Positions 25,416 through 33,590 of a DNA stretch of 64,000 nucleotides are shown piece after piece. Each line of letters starts with the position of its first letter. Position 1 is the first letter of the stretch. The stretch covers positions 5,721,022 through 5,785,021 of the forward strand of contig NZ_CP030287.1 of NCBI RefSeq assembly GCF_003287935.1, read 5' to 3'. Under the pieces are notes generated by a model, which was not told the origin of the DNA, searched no databases, and was given only the letters and a program-made list of their open reading frames with translations. Made by a program: the position numbers and the translations under genes. The DNA comes from Streptomyces sp. ICC1. GTDB lineage: Bacteria > Actinomycetota > Actinomycetes > Streptomycetales > Streptomycetaceae.

Positions 25416-26057
25416 ATGACGTCGCCGACGCCGGTCGCCACCCCGGCCCCAGCGCGCCGCTCCAAGATCACGCCGGAGCGCGAGCGGGAGTTCTACGACG
25501 CCGTCCTGGAGCAGTTGCGCGAGGACGGCTACGAGGCGCTGACCATGGAGGGCATCGCCGCCCGGGCCAGCTGCGGAAAGTCCACGCTCTACCGGCAGTG
25601 GAAGACCAAACCGCAGCTCGTCGCCGCCGCCCTGCGCGCGGACCGGCGGGGAACGCTCGCGGCGGTGGACACCGGCACGCTCGTGGGCGACCTGCGCGAG
25701 GCGGCTCGGATCGCGGCCTGCACCTCGGGGCGCGACACCCGGCTCATGCAGGCGCTCGGGATCGCGGTGCTGAGCGATGAGAAGCTGAAGGCGGCCCTGC
25801 GCGAGGCGCTGGTCGAACCGGAGCTGGCGGCGTTCGACGCGATCGTGGAGCGGGCCGTGGCGCGGGGCGAGCTCGCCGCCGGGCACCCGGCCGTGGAGTT
25901 CCTCCCGGCGCAGCTGATGGGCGTCCTGCGGATGCGGCCCGTCCTGGAGGGGCGCGACGCCGACACCGGGTACCTCGTACGGTTCGTCGACGCGTGCCTG
26001 CTGCCCGCGCTGGGCATGGCCGCACGGCCCGGACCGGAAGCGGTCCGGAGCCCCTGA
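25416..26057 (+). CDS. TetR-family regulator
   Basis: A 213-residue TetR repressor. The N-terminal helix-turn-helix is clear (YEALTMEGIAARASCGKSTL followed by YRQWKTK), and the C-terminal ligand domain is of the TetR_C type with helices LMQALGIAVLSDEKLKAALR. It diverges from the PAP2-EamA-repeat operon across the operator array, so it very likely represses both its own gene and that operon. The ligand is unknown; a lipid or membrane-active compound would fit the operon's membrane proteins. Confidence 0.92.
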   Translation: MTSPTPVATPAPARRSKITPEREREFYDAVLEQLREDGYEALTMEGIAARASCGKSTLYRQWKTKPQLVAAALRADRRGTLAAVDTGTLVGDLREAARIAACTSGRDTRLMQALGIAVLSDEKLKAALREALVEPELAAFDAIVERAVARGELAAGHPAVEFLPAQLMGVLRMRPVLEGRDADTGYLVRFVDACLLPALGMAARPGPEAVRSP

Positions 26058-26180
26058 ACCGGCGGACCGCCGTCCCCGATGACCGGACGGCGGCCTGCCC
26101 GCGCTGCCTCGTGGGGACGGTGGCAGCGCACACCACCCGGACCGGGCGGTGGTCACTCCCGCGCGGAGTGTCCGCCGCCC

Positions 26181-26293
26181 GGTCCGCGCGGTGAACCGGC
26201 CCGACCGGTGGTCCGGTCCGCGCGGTGAACCGGCCCGACCGGGCGCCGAGGCCGTGTCGGCCCGGGCGGCGGTCAGACCCGGGCGGCGGTCAG
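26181..26293. repeat. Direct repeats between tetR and terD
   Basis: A perfect 28-bp direct repeat (26181-26208 and 26215-26242, core GCGCGGTGAACCGGCCCGAC) is followed by a 16-bp pair CCCGGGCGGCGGTCAG at 26261 and 26278. The second copy of the pair covers the terD stop codon. The 232-base gap holds nothing else that I recognise; a role as terminator or recombination scar is possible. Confidence 0.7.
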
Positions 26294-26826
26294 GTCCGGG
26301 CAGCGCCCATGACCCGGGCGAACTCCTCCGGGTCCGCCTCGAAACCGCGTACCGCCGGGTCCAGCGTCCAGACGCCCGAGGCGTCGCGGGTGAACTCCGC
26401 GACCGTGGCAGCGGACGCGCCGGCGACGGCCGCGAAGTCCTCCTCGGCGAGATCCGTGTAGCCCTCCCGGATCCGCAGCCGCGGCCCCGCGACGTCCCCG
26501 AAGGACACCGCCGGGCCGTCACCCGTCCGCTGGATCACGACCCCCACCACGACGCGGGCCGACTCGTCCGACATCCGGTTCAGTTCGAACGTCATCACCT
26601 CGTCGAAGCCGAACCCCTGCCCGGTGCGGCTGTCCCGGTCCAGCGTGATGGTGCCGTCGGGGGACCTGCTCCCGAAGTGCACGAGGTGGACGGGCCGCCC
26701 GTACGGGTCGGCGGCGGCGTAGACCCCGGCGACTATGTCGAGGTCGTGGACGGGGCCGCCGGCCGGGCTGGGATCCCATCGCAGTCCGATCTCCACCTTG
26801 GCCAGGCCCTTGCGTACTCCGCTCAC
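26290..26826 (-). CDS. TerD-family protein
   Basis: A 178-residue TerD/CABP-type protein of the tellurite-resistance/stress group. Recognisable parts are KVEIGLRWDPSPAG near the N-terminus, DIVAGVYAAADPYGRPV, and the calcium-type acidic segment DGTITLDRDSRTGQG, where paired TerD sites bind Ca2+. The GTG start has GGGGGAG upstream. The companion gene at 26926 precedes it on the same strand, 99 bases away. Streptomyces carries many terD paralogues, several tied to development. Confidence 0.88.
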   Translation of the reverse strand: MSGVRKGLAKVEIGLRWDPSPAGGPVHDLDIVAGVYAAADPYGRPVHLVHFGSRSPDGTITLDRDSRTGQGFGFDEVMTFELNRMSDESARVVVGVVIQRTGDGPAVSFGDVAGPRLRIREGYTDLAEEDFAAVAGASAATVAEFTRDASGVWTLDPAVRGFEADPEEFARVMGAART

Positions 26827-26925
26827 CGAACTCCCCCTCCGCTTACCGTCTGTTGCCCTCCCATGCTGTCACGCGCCCGTCCGCCCGGTCCGAACGACCG
26901 TACGTTCCCGGCCAGTCCGCCGGAC

Positions 26926-28035
26926 CTACCAGTCCCCGTCCCCCACCGGCTTCCCCGGCCGGGGCCCCTTCCCCAGGGGCTTGACCTGCCCGGGGGCCGG
27001 GTCGGCCCACGGCGCCCCGTCCTCGCCGAGCCATTCGCCCACCGGGACGACTCCGCTCAGGGCACCGGAGGGGGCGAGGTCGGCCGCCGTCTCGTCGTAG
27101 TAGTCGAACCACGGGAGCCCGGCCTGGGTGTAGGCGGCCCGGTCCACCGGCGAGGGCGGTGCGTCCTCCCCGGTGATCCGCCGCCAGGCGGGCGGGGTGA
27201 CCAGGTGGACGAAGACCCGCGCGGCCGGCTCCGCGCCCCATTCGCCCAGCTTCCGGTCGTCCCGGTAGACCTCCTGGCGCATGGAGCCGCCGACGCCGAG
27301 CCCCATCGCGGGGGCCGCCTGCGGGGCGGGTCCGCCCGGGGCCCGCATGCGCGGGTCGGAGGCCGAGCCGGGGGGCCCGCCCGGTGCCGCCGCCATCGGC
27401 ATCGCGGGGGCCGCCCCGTAGCCGCCCGCGAAGCCTCCCATCGGTGGGGCCCCGTACGCACCGCCGCCGGGCCGGGGTCGGGCCGTGCGCACCCGCTCCT
27501 CCTCCTGCCACCGCGCCAGCGCCTTCGCACCGAGCGGGAACGCCTGCAGCTGTACGCCGCCGGTCGTCTCCTCCCCGGTGATCTGGCCCTCCACGGTGGC
27601 CCCGAGGCCGAGCGGGACGGCGACGAACTGGCGCACCGTCCCCTTGCCCGAATTGATCCCGTCCAGCCACGGCTGGCGCGGCAGCACGACGTAGTTCTGC
27701 GGCCGGCGCGCGAGCGCTCCCGTCCACCGCTCGCCGGAGACGGCGCACACCTTGCCGACCCCGACCTGGAGCGCGGTGGGCCGGCTGGTCCCGCCGAAGC
27801 TGAGCCACATCGCCTCGCGCAGGTACACCGGGAGCATCACCCCGCCCTTGGCGAGCCACTCCGCCGGCACGGTGTCCGGATGGTCCTCCACCCGCCGCAG
27901 CGGAAACTCTCCCAGCCCCGGAGGCAGATTGTGCGTACCCGACTCCGGCAGCCGCAGCGTCCGCATGAAACGGACCCGCACCCCTTCGCCCAGCAGCAGC
28001 GTGTTCCCCTCGACCCTTGCCCCGCCCTCGGCCAC
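26926..28035 (-). CDS. TerD-associated conserved protein
   Basis: A 369-residue soluble protein without recognised catalytic motifs. The first 165 residues form a compact domain (EGVRVRFMRTLRLPESGTHN; GGVMLPVYLREAMWLSFGG; INSGKGTVRQFVAVPLGLGATVEGQITG), a Gly/Ala/Pro/Met-rich linker spans about 195-255, and a C-terminal domain follows (MRQEVYRDDRKLGEWGAEP). It is encoded just upstream of terD and probably cotranscribed. Similar genes accompany terD in Streptomyces. GTG 28035 is preceded by GAGGAG. Confidence 0.65.
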   Translation of the reverse strand: MAEGGARVEGNTLLLGEGVRVRFMRTLRLPESGTHNLPPGLGEFPLRRVEDHPDTVPAEWLAKGGVMLPVYLREAMWLSFGGTSRPTALQVGVGKVCAVSGERWTGALARRPQNYVVLPRQPWLDGINSGKGTVRQFVAVPLGLGATVEGQITGEETTGGVQLQAFPLGAKALARWQEEERVRTARPRPGGGAYGAPPMGGFAGGYGAAPAMPMAAAPGGPPGSASDPRMRAPGGPAPQAAPAMGLGVGGSMRQEVYRDDRKLGEWGAEPAARVFVHLVTPPAWRRITGEDAPPSPVDRAAYTQAGLPWFDYYDETAADLAPSGALSGVVPVGEWLGEDGAPWADPAPGQVKPLGKGPRPGKPVGDGDW

Positions 28036-28213
28036 GCGACCGGCTCCTCTCCCGTAGTGGTCCGGATCCGCCGCAGGATGTGCGGCCGGTCCGGATCGTG
28101 ACCCTCAAGATTTGCTCAGATGCCGTGACACTGCGCCCGGCTGTTTCCTAGCTTCCTCGTATACGCGTCCGCCCACCCCCGCGGTTCCCGCGTACCCGAG
28201 GAAAGAGTGCAGC

Positions 28214-29026
28214 ATGAAGGTTCCCAAGACCGGCGCGGTCGCCGCGGTCATCGGTCTCGCCCTCACCGTGTCAGGGTGCGGCGGCGACGACGGGCCCAAG
28301 GGGAACCTCTCCATCGGCATCAAATTCGACCAGCCGGGCGTCGGCATGCGCGAGCCCGACGGCACCTTCACCGGTTTCGACGTGGACGTGGCGACCTACA
28401 TCGGCAAGGAGCTCGGCTACAAGCCGGACCGCATCGACTTCAAGCAGGTCTACAGCAACGACCGCGAGCTGCTGATCCAGTACAACGAGGTCCAGTTCGT
28501 CGCCGCCAGCTATTCGATCAACGACAAGCGCAAGGAGAAGGTCGACTTCGCCGGCCCGTACTTCCTCGCGCACCAGGACCTGATGGTCCGCGCCAACGAC
28601 AGCACCATCAACAGGGCCGAGGACCTCAACAACAAGCGGCTGTGCTCGGTGACCGGCTCGACGTCCGCGGAGAACATCAGGAAGAACCTGGCCCCCAAGG
28701 CCAGCCTCCTGGAGCTCGGCGGCTACTCCGAGTGCCTCGTCGCCCTCAACGACAACCTGGTCGACGCCATGACCACGGACAACTCCATCCTGGCCGGGTA
28801 CACGGCGCGCAAGGGCAACGAGGGCAAGTTCCGGCTGGTCGGGCTGAGCCTGAGCAGCGAGAACTACGGGATCGGCATGAAGAAGGGCAACACCGAGCTC
28901 CAGCGCAAGGTCAACGAGGCGATCCGGAAGATGGTCGCGGACGGCTCCTGGGAGGCGGCCGTGAAGAAGAACTTCGGCGAGAACTACAAGTACGAGCCGG
29001 CCCCCGGCCTCACGACGGGCAGCTGA
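28214..29026 (+). CDS. Glutamate-type amino-acid binding lipoprotein
   Basis: A 270-residue periplasmic-binding-protein-like lipoprotein of the bacterial extracellular solute-binding family 3. The signal peptide ends in lipobox VSGC with lipidated Cys22. Domain features are GIKFDQPGVGMREPDGTFTG, VEFVAASYSIN-type core (QFVAASYSINDKRKEKVDFA) and SSENYGIGMKKGN. It resembles GluB of the glutamate ABC importer, but no permease or ATPase gene is adjacent, so it is an orphan or serves a distant transporter. GAGGAAAGAG precedes ATG 28214. A 12-bp hairpin follows at 29060. Confidence 0.9.
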   Translation: MKVPKTGAVAAVIGLALTVSGCGGDDGPKGNLSIGIKFDQPGVGMREPDGTFTGFDVDVATYIGKELGYKPDRIDFKQVYSNDRELLIQYNEVQFVAASYSINDKRKEKVDFAGPYFLAHQDLMVRANDSTINRAEDLNNKRLCSVTGSTSAENIRKNLAPKASLLELGGYSECLVALNDNLVDAMTTDNSILAGYTARKGNEGKFRLVGLSLSSENYGIGMKKGNTELQRKVNEAIRKMVADGSWEAAVKKNFGENYKYEPAPGLTTGS

Positions 29027-29059
29027 CGGTCGCGCCACCGACGAAGGCCGGGCCCGTCG

Positions 29060-29096
29060 CCGGCTGACGGGTGGCCGGAATCCGCCCGTCAGCCGG
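29060..29096 (+). terminator. Terminator after the binding lipoprotein
   Basis: Perfect 12-bp stem CCGGCTGACGGG (29060-29071) with CCCGTCAGCCGG (29085-29096) and a 13-nt loop, 34 bases past the stop. Confidence 0.8.
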
Positions 29097-29125
29097 AGGC
29101 GACGGGCGGATCCGCCCGCTTGCGC

Positions 29126-29170
29126 CGCCCCGTCCTGTCCCGCCTCGTCCCGTCCCGCCTCGTCCCGTCC
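29126..29170. repeat. Three 15-bp tandem repeats
   Basis: Two identical units CGCCTCGTCCCGTCC (29141, 29156) and a variant at 29126 lie between the terminator and the DJ-1 gene end. Low-complexity amplification; no function seen. Confidence 0.7.
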
Positions 29171-29240
29171 CGCCCCGCCCGGGCGAGGGTGCCGCCCGGG
29201 GCGAGGGTGCCGGCCGCCGCGCCCCGGGCGGCGCGGTGGG

Positions 29241-29807
29241 CTACGCCAGCGGCGCCTTCCCGCGCAGGACGGTCAGGAACTCCCGCATCCAGGCCGAGTG
29301 GTCGGGCCACGCGCGGGCCGACACCAGCGTGCCGTCGACCACGGCCTCGGCGTCCTCGAAGTCGGCGCCGGCCGCCTTCATGTCCAGTTCCAGGGCCGGG
29401 TAGGCCGTGACCCGGCGGCCGTCCAGGGCGCCCGCCGCGGCGGTGATCAGGGGGCCGTGGCAGATCTGGGCGATCGGCTTGTCGGAGCCGGCGAAGGCGG
29501 ACAGGATCCGCCGCACCTCGGGGTCGTTGCGCAGGTACTCGGGTGCCCGGCCGCCCGGTACGACGAGCGCCGCGTACTGCTCCGGGTCGACGTCGGCGAA
29601 GGCGATGTCGGCGGGCCAGGTGTAGCCGGGCTTCTCGGTGTAGGTGTCGAAGCCGTCCTCGAAGTCGTGCACGACGAACCGCAGCTTCTTCACCGCCGGG
29701 GCCGCGATGTGGACCTCGTACCCTTCCTCGCGCAGGCGCTGGTAGGGGTAGAGGACCTCGAGCGACTCCGCCGCGTCGCCGGTCACGATGAGGATCTTCA
29801 CTGCCAT
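29241..29807 (-). CDS. DJ-1/PfpI family protein
   Basis: A 188-residue class I glutamine-amidotransferase-like protein. The nucleophile elbow is IAQICHGPL with the reactive cysteine; VVPGGRAPEYLRND and the C-terminal LVSARAWPDHSAW are also typical of the PfpI/YhbO-type subgroup. Family members act as proteases, chaperones or deglycases/glyoxalases, and this one could protect against carbonyl stress. AGGAGC upstream of ATG 29807 fixes the start; longer reading frames upstream lie in the promoter region shared with the divergent endonuclease gene. Confidence 0.9.
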   Translation of the reverse strand: MAVKILIVTGDAAESLEVLYPYQRLREEGYEVHIAAPAVKKLRFVVHDFEDGFDTYTEKPGYTWPADIAFADVDPEQYAALVVPGGRAPEYLRNDPEVRRILSAFAGSDKPIAQICHGPLITAAAGALDGRRVTAYPALELDMKAAGADFEDAEAVVDGTLVSARAWPDHSAWMREFLTVLRGKAPLA

Positions 29808-30045
29808 GGGCTGCTCCTGGTAGGGCTGTTCACGGTGTGGCCTCCGCCACCGTGCACGCACCGGCGGGTTGTGCCAAGGGATTCTCGCGCCAATCACCGG
29901 CAGCATGACGCGCGTAGAAAATCCTGGCTCCCGACACGTGCTTTTCACCTGTAGGGCACATGACAATGTGAACCTCGCTCTGCCACCTGATGCCCCGCCA
30001 ATTCCCCGGGCGGGAGCGGTGCGTGTGGAGAGGTACCCCCACGTG

Positions 30046-30882
30046 ATGAGAATCTCGCGCCTTACTCCCTGGGCAGCCGGCCTCGGGGCGGCGTCCCTGC
30101 TTCTGCTCCCGGTGTCCGCCTCGGCCGGCCAGCGGAACGCGGCCGCTCCCGCGGCGCCCCCGGCGGCTCCGGTGGTTTCGGCGGCTCCGGCGTCCGCCGT
30201 CGACACCTACTACGCCGCCGCCGAGGGCAAGACCGGCGCCGCGCTCAAGACGGCCCTGCACACCATCATCAAGACCCAGTCCAAGGTGACGTACGACGGC
30301 GTGTGGAACGCCCTGAAGGTCACGGACCAGGACCCGGCGAACCCCAACAACGTCATCCTGGTCTACTCGGGCCGCTCCCAGTCCAAGTCCACCAACGGCG
30401 GCGGCGTCAACGACTGGAACCGCGAGCACGTCTGGGCCAAGAGCCACGGGGACTTCGGGACCGCCACCGGGCCGGGCACCGACCTGCACCACCTCAGGCC
30501 CGAGGACGTGACCGTCAACAGCACCCGCGGGAACAAGGACTTCGACAAGGGCGGCAGCCCGGTCTCCGAGGCCCCGGGCAGCTTCACCGACTCCGATTCC
30601 TTCGAACCGCGGAACGCGGTCAAGGGCGACGTCGCGCGCATGCTGCTCTACATGGCCGTGCGCTACGACGGCGGCGACGGCTTCGCGAACCTCGAGGTCA
30701 ACGACAAGGTCAACAACGGCAGCGCGCCCGCCATCGGCCGGATCAGCGTCCTGAAGCAGTGGAACCTGCAGGACCCCCCGGACGCCTTCGAGCAGCGCCG
30801 CAACCAGGTCATATACGACACCTACCAGCACAACCGGAACCCGTTCGTCGACCACCCGGAGTGGGTCAACTCCATCTGGTAG
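30046..30882 (+). CDS. Secreted endonuclease I family nuclease
   Basis: A 278-residue exported nuclease. A signal peptide (MRISRLTPWAAGLGAASLLL) should be cut after ASA near residue 27, followed by an Ala/Pro linker. The catalytic region NDWNREHVWAKSHG and DLHHLRPEDVTVNSTRGNKD contains the His-Asn-Mg features of the EndA/BsnI beta-beta-alpha-metal group. It should degrade extracellular DNA. ATG 30046 is used; an adjacent GTG at 30043 is equally spaced to GGAGAGG. The 238-base divergent region with the DJ-1 gene includes a small CACAT-N4-ATGTG inverted repeat. Confidence 0.88.
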   Translation: MRISRLTPWAAGLGAASLLLLPVSASAGQRNAAAPAAPPAAPVVSAAPASAVDTYYAAAEGKTGAALKTALHTIIKTQSKVTYDGVWNALKVTDQDPANPNNVILVYSGRSQSKSTNGGGVNDWNREHVWAKSHGDFGTATGPGTDLHHLRPEDVTVNSTRGNKDFDKGGSPVSEAPGSFTDSDSFEPRNAVKGDVARMLLYMAVRYDGGDGFANLEVNDKVNNGSAPAIGRISVLKQWNLQDPPDAFEQRRNQVIYDTYQHNRNPFVDHPEWVNSIW

Positions 30883-30903
30883 GCACGCGCCCGGGCGGCC
30901 GCC

Positions 30904-31179
30904 CTACTGCTCGCCGAGGACCATCCAGTGCTCCGGTTCCGCGAGGGGCGCGAAGCCGGCCTTGGCGTGGACGCCGTGGGCGTCCCCGGTCGCCAGCAGG
31001 ATCCGCCGCAGCCCGTACGGGGCGAGGTGGTCGCGCACCGCTCCCGCCAGGGCCGTGCCCAGCCCCTCGCCCCGTGTGCCCGGGTCCACGTACACGTCGC
31101 AGAGCCAGGCGAAAGCGGTCCGGTCGGTGACGATCCGTGCGTACGCCACCTGGGCGCCGCCCGGTGCGCCGCGCGAGGG
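30904..31179 (-). pseudogene. GNAT acetyltransferase, 5' end missing
   Basis: The frame encodes about 80-90 residues of a GNAT fold: AQVAYARIVTDRTAFAWLCD, then DVYVDPGTRGEGLGTALAGA with the acetyl-CoA-binding R-G-x-G-L-G segment, LLATGDAHGVHAKAGF, and the C-terminal strand. The N-terminal about 50 residues are missing because the frame begins directly at the TAG stop of the GH20 gene (31180-31182). A GTG at 31149 could start a short product of 81 residues, probably non-functional. Confidence 0.75.
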
Positions 31180-32823
31180 CTACAAGCGGTCGGCGAGGGC
31201 CTTGAAGGCCGGCCAGTCGAGGGCCGGGGTCCGGGAGTCCCAGACCTTCTGGGACAGGGCCGCCAGCGGGAGGCGGATGCCCGCCGCGACCTGGGCCTGG
31301 GTCTGGGCCCCGGCCAGGTCGCACCAGACCGCGAGGCGGGCGCCGAGGATCTGGCCGGCGTACGTCGCGGGGACGGCCGCGGTGCCGCGCAGCACCAGCG
31401 GGGTCCACTGCTCGTAGATCCGGCGGCCGGTGGGATAGGTGAACTGGTTGGGCTCCCCCAGCACGTAGTAGAGGTACTCGTCGTTCAGGTTGACCACCTG
31501 GCGGCCCTCGCGCAGGTACTCCAGCGGCGGCCGGGCACCGCCCTCCTTGCCCGTCCAGTACTCCACCTGGATGTCCTTGGCCGGCTGGACCGCTCCGCCG
31601 GTGAAGAAGCCGTCGTTCCACGCCGCCGGTTTCCGGTCCGCCGAACGGACCACGTCCGCACGGTCGTTGAGCCATCCCGTCGCCAGGTCCTGGACCTTGC
31701 CCGCGGGCCCGTAGCGCTGCCGGGCGGCGGCCGCGAGCTGCGGGAAGGAGGCCTGCGGATCGCGGTAGACCAGCGCCTGGTACTCGTCGGCGCCCAGGTT
31801 CCAGATCGCACCGGGGAACAACGGCAGGTATTCCCGCAGGAGTTCGTCCACGAGCTTCGCCGCCGCCGGTTTCGCGATGTCGACCGCGCCCTTGACCGGC
31901 CGGCCCTGCACGTCGGTCAGCTGCAGCCCCGGGTAGGCGCGCAGGACCGCGCCGAGGTGGCCGGGCGAGTCGATCTCGGGGACGACCTCGATGTGCAGGC
32001 TCGCGGCGAGTGCGGTGATCCGGCGCACCTGCGCCTTGGTGAGGTGCGGGTCCGAGACGATCTCGGGGTGGGTGTCGGACTCGATCCGGAAGGCCTGGTC
32101 GTCGGAGAAGTGCAGGCCCAGCTGGTTCAGCTTCAGGTCGGCCATCTCGCGCAGCCGGGCCTCGATCCAGTCGGGCGTGAAGTGCTTGCGGGCGATGTCC
32201 AGGTTCAGGCCGCGCTGCGGCTTCGCCGGGGCGTCGCGGACGGTGCCCTCCGGGGCCGAACCGCCGCCCGCCACCTCCTGCTTGAGGGTGCGGGTGCCGT
32301 AGAACACGCCCGCCTCGTCCGGGCCGCTTATCCGGACCCGGCCGTCGCGCACGGTGAGCGCGTACGACTCCGGGGCACCGGACTTCGCCCCGCCGAGGGC
32401 CAGTTGCACGTCTCCGGGACCGGGGTCGGCCGATTCGGCGAATCCCATGCGCAGTTCACCGGCCAGCAGTTTGCCCTCGTCGGTCAGGGCCGCGGCGTCG
32501 GCCGGCGGTACGACGACCCGCGCGCCGGGGGTGGGCCGCCAGCCGGGACCGCGGGCCGGCTCGTGTTCCCGTACGGCCGGAACGGTGCGCGGGGCGGTCG
32601 ACAGCGGGTACGAGGGCGTCGGCGAGGGTGCGGGAGCCGCCGGTTCGGCCGGACCCGCGGGTTCCGCCGGGGAGGCCGGCGCCGCCGGGCTCGTCGGGGC
32701 CCGGGCGCCGGGCGGGGCGGCCGCGCCGTCCGTGCACGCGGGCACGGCAAGGGCGACCAGCGCGGCGACCGTGGCCGTCGCGATGACGTGGCTGCGCCCG
32801 TGCCTCTTCGTCTTCCGCATCAT
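31180..32823 (-). CDS. GH20 beta-N-acetylhexosaminidase lipoprotein
   Basis: A 547-residue secreted lipoprotein. The signal ends at lipobox AVPAC with Cys30, followed by a Pro/Ala-rich spacer to about residue 80. The GH20 N-terminal domain and catalytic barrel follow: PQRGLNLDIARKHFTPDWI, LNQLGLHFSDDQAF, EVVPEIDSPGHLGA, and NLGADEYQ, which carries the Asp-Glu catalytic pair. It should release GlcNAc from chitin or wall fragments. ATG 32823 is preceded by GGGGGAGA, which is also one arm of the hairpin at 32834-32858. The frame is open further upstream into a TnpB remnant, but that is not part of the enzyme. Confidence 0.9.
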   Translation of the reverse strand: MMRKTKRHGRSHVIATATVAALVALAVPACTDGAAAPPGARAPTSPAAPASPAEPAGPAEPAAPAPSPTPSYPLSTAPRTVPAVREHEPARGPGWRPTPGARVVVPPADAAALTDEGKLLAGELRMGFAESADPGPGDVQLALGGAKSGAPESYALTVRDGRVRISGPDEAGVFYGTRTLKQEVAGGGSAPEGTVRDAPAKPQRGLNLDIARKHFTPDWIEARLREMADLKLNQLGLHFSDDQAFRIESDTHPEIVSDPHLTKAQVRRITALAASLHIEVVPEIDSPGHLGAVLRAYPGLQLTDVQGRPVKGAVDIAKPAAAKLVDELLREYLPLFPGAIWNLGADEYQALVYRDPQASFPQLAAAARQRYGPAGKVQDLATGWLNDRADVVRSADRKPAAWNDGFFTGGAVQPAKDIQVEYWTGKEGGARPPLEYLREGRQVVNLNDEYLYYVLGEPNQFTYPTGRRIYEQWTPLVLRGTAAVPATYAGQILGARLAVWCDLAGAQTQAQVAAGIRLPLAALSQKVWDSRTPALDWPAFKALADRL

Positions 32824-32833
32824 GCACCTGTCT

Positions 32834-32858
32834 CCCCCGTACCAACCTGGCACGGGGG
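32834..32858 (-). promoter_or_regulatory. Hairpin covering the GH20 ribosome site
   Basis: CCCCCGT (32834-32840) pairs with ACGGGGG (32852-32858) around an 11-nt loop. On the mRNA, the downstream arm contains the GGGGGAGA Shine-Dalgarno of the GH20 gene, so folding could block translation; alternatively it is a relic of the adjacent transposon. Confidence 0.45.
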
Positions 32859-32880
32859 ACACGGGTGCGCGACCCGGGGG

Positions 32881-33441
32881 GGAGCCCGTCGCGGGCAGCG
32901 GCTCGGGCCGGGGCTGCACGGCGGTCAGCACCACGTACCAGCGCTTGCCCTCGCGCTTGACCGACACGGTCTTGACCTTGCCGACCACCGACCGGTGCCG
33001 GTGGACCCTGACGTGCCCGACGCCCTGGAAACGGACGCGGGCCGCATGGCCCGGGAGGGAGTCCCACCGGCAACCGTCGCCGTCCTTCGGGAAGTCGACG
33101 GTGTCGAACCAGTTCACCCCACGGAAGCGCGGGTATCCCGGAGTATCGCCGGACTTGACCCGGCGGAAGAACGCGGCGAACGCCTTGTCGAGACGGCGCA
33201 AGGTGGCCTGCCGGCTGGAGAACGACCACCGCCCGTGCCGCTCCGGGTCGAAGGCCGGGATGTCCTTGAGCTGCGCGGACTGCATCCCGTACTTGATGCT
33301 CGTCTTCGAGGCGTGCCGGTAGGCGTCGCGGCGTTCCTGCAACGCGCCGTTGTAGACGCCGCAGTGATCACGCAGCATCTCGCCGAGCGCGATCTCCTGC
33401 CGAAAGGTGGGCCGCAGGAGGAACTTGTACGCACGGATCAC
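32881..33441 (-). pseudogene. TnpB (IS1341/IS605-type) N-terminal remnant
   Basis: GTG 33441 begins VIRAYKFLLRPTFRQEIALG, the standard TnpB start, and continues through CGVYNGALQERRDAY, GYPRFRGVNWFDTVD and KREGKRWYVVLTAVQPRPEP. Homology stops after LPATGS (about 187 residues), before the RuvC-like nuclease domain with its catalytic acidic residues and the zinc finger. No TnpA, transposon end or omega-RNA region remains. The remnant is in frame with the GH20 gene. Confidence 0.8.
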
Positions 33442-33590
33442 CCGGCCCACCCCCCTTTCGGTCAAGGTGGACCAACATAGCGAAGGCCACTGACAACACA
33501 GAGCACTCCGGCGCTCCGCGCCTCCGGGCCAACGATCCATTCCCTCCCGGCCCAAAGTCCGGGATTCCCCGGAAGAAGGATGATGGAGGC

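Noticed and set aside
32881..33441. Active IS605/IS1341 transposon with omega-RNA
   Set aside because: The nuclease half of TnpB, the 3' end that encodes the guide RNA and any transposon ends are missing.
31180..33555. 791-codon TnpB-hexosaminidase fusion protein
   Set aside because: The hexosaminidase has its own ribosome site and lipoprotein signal at 32823, so the join is treated as adjacency, not a functional fusion.
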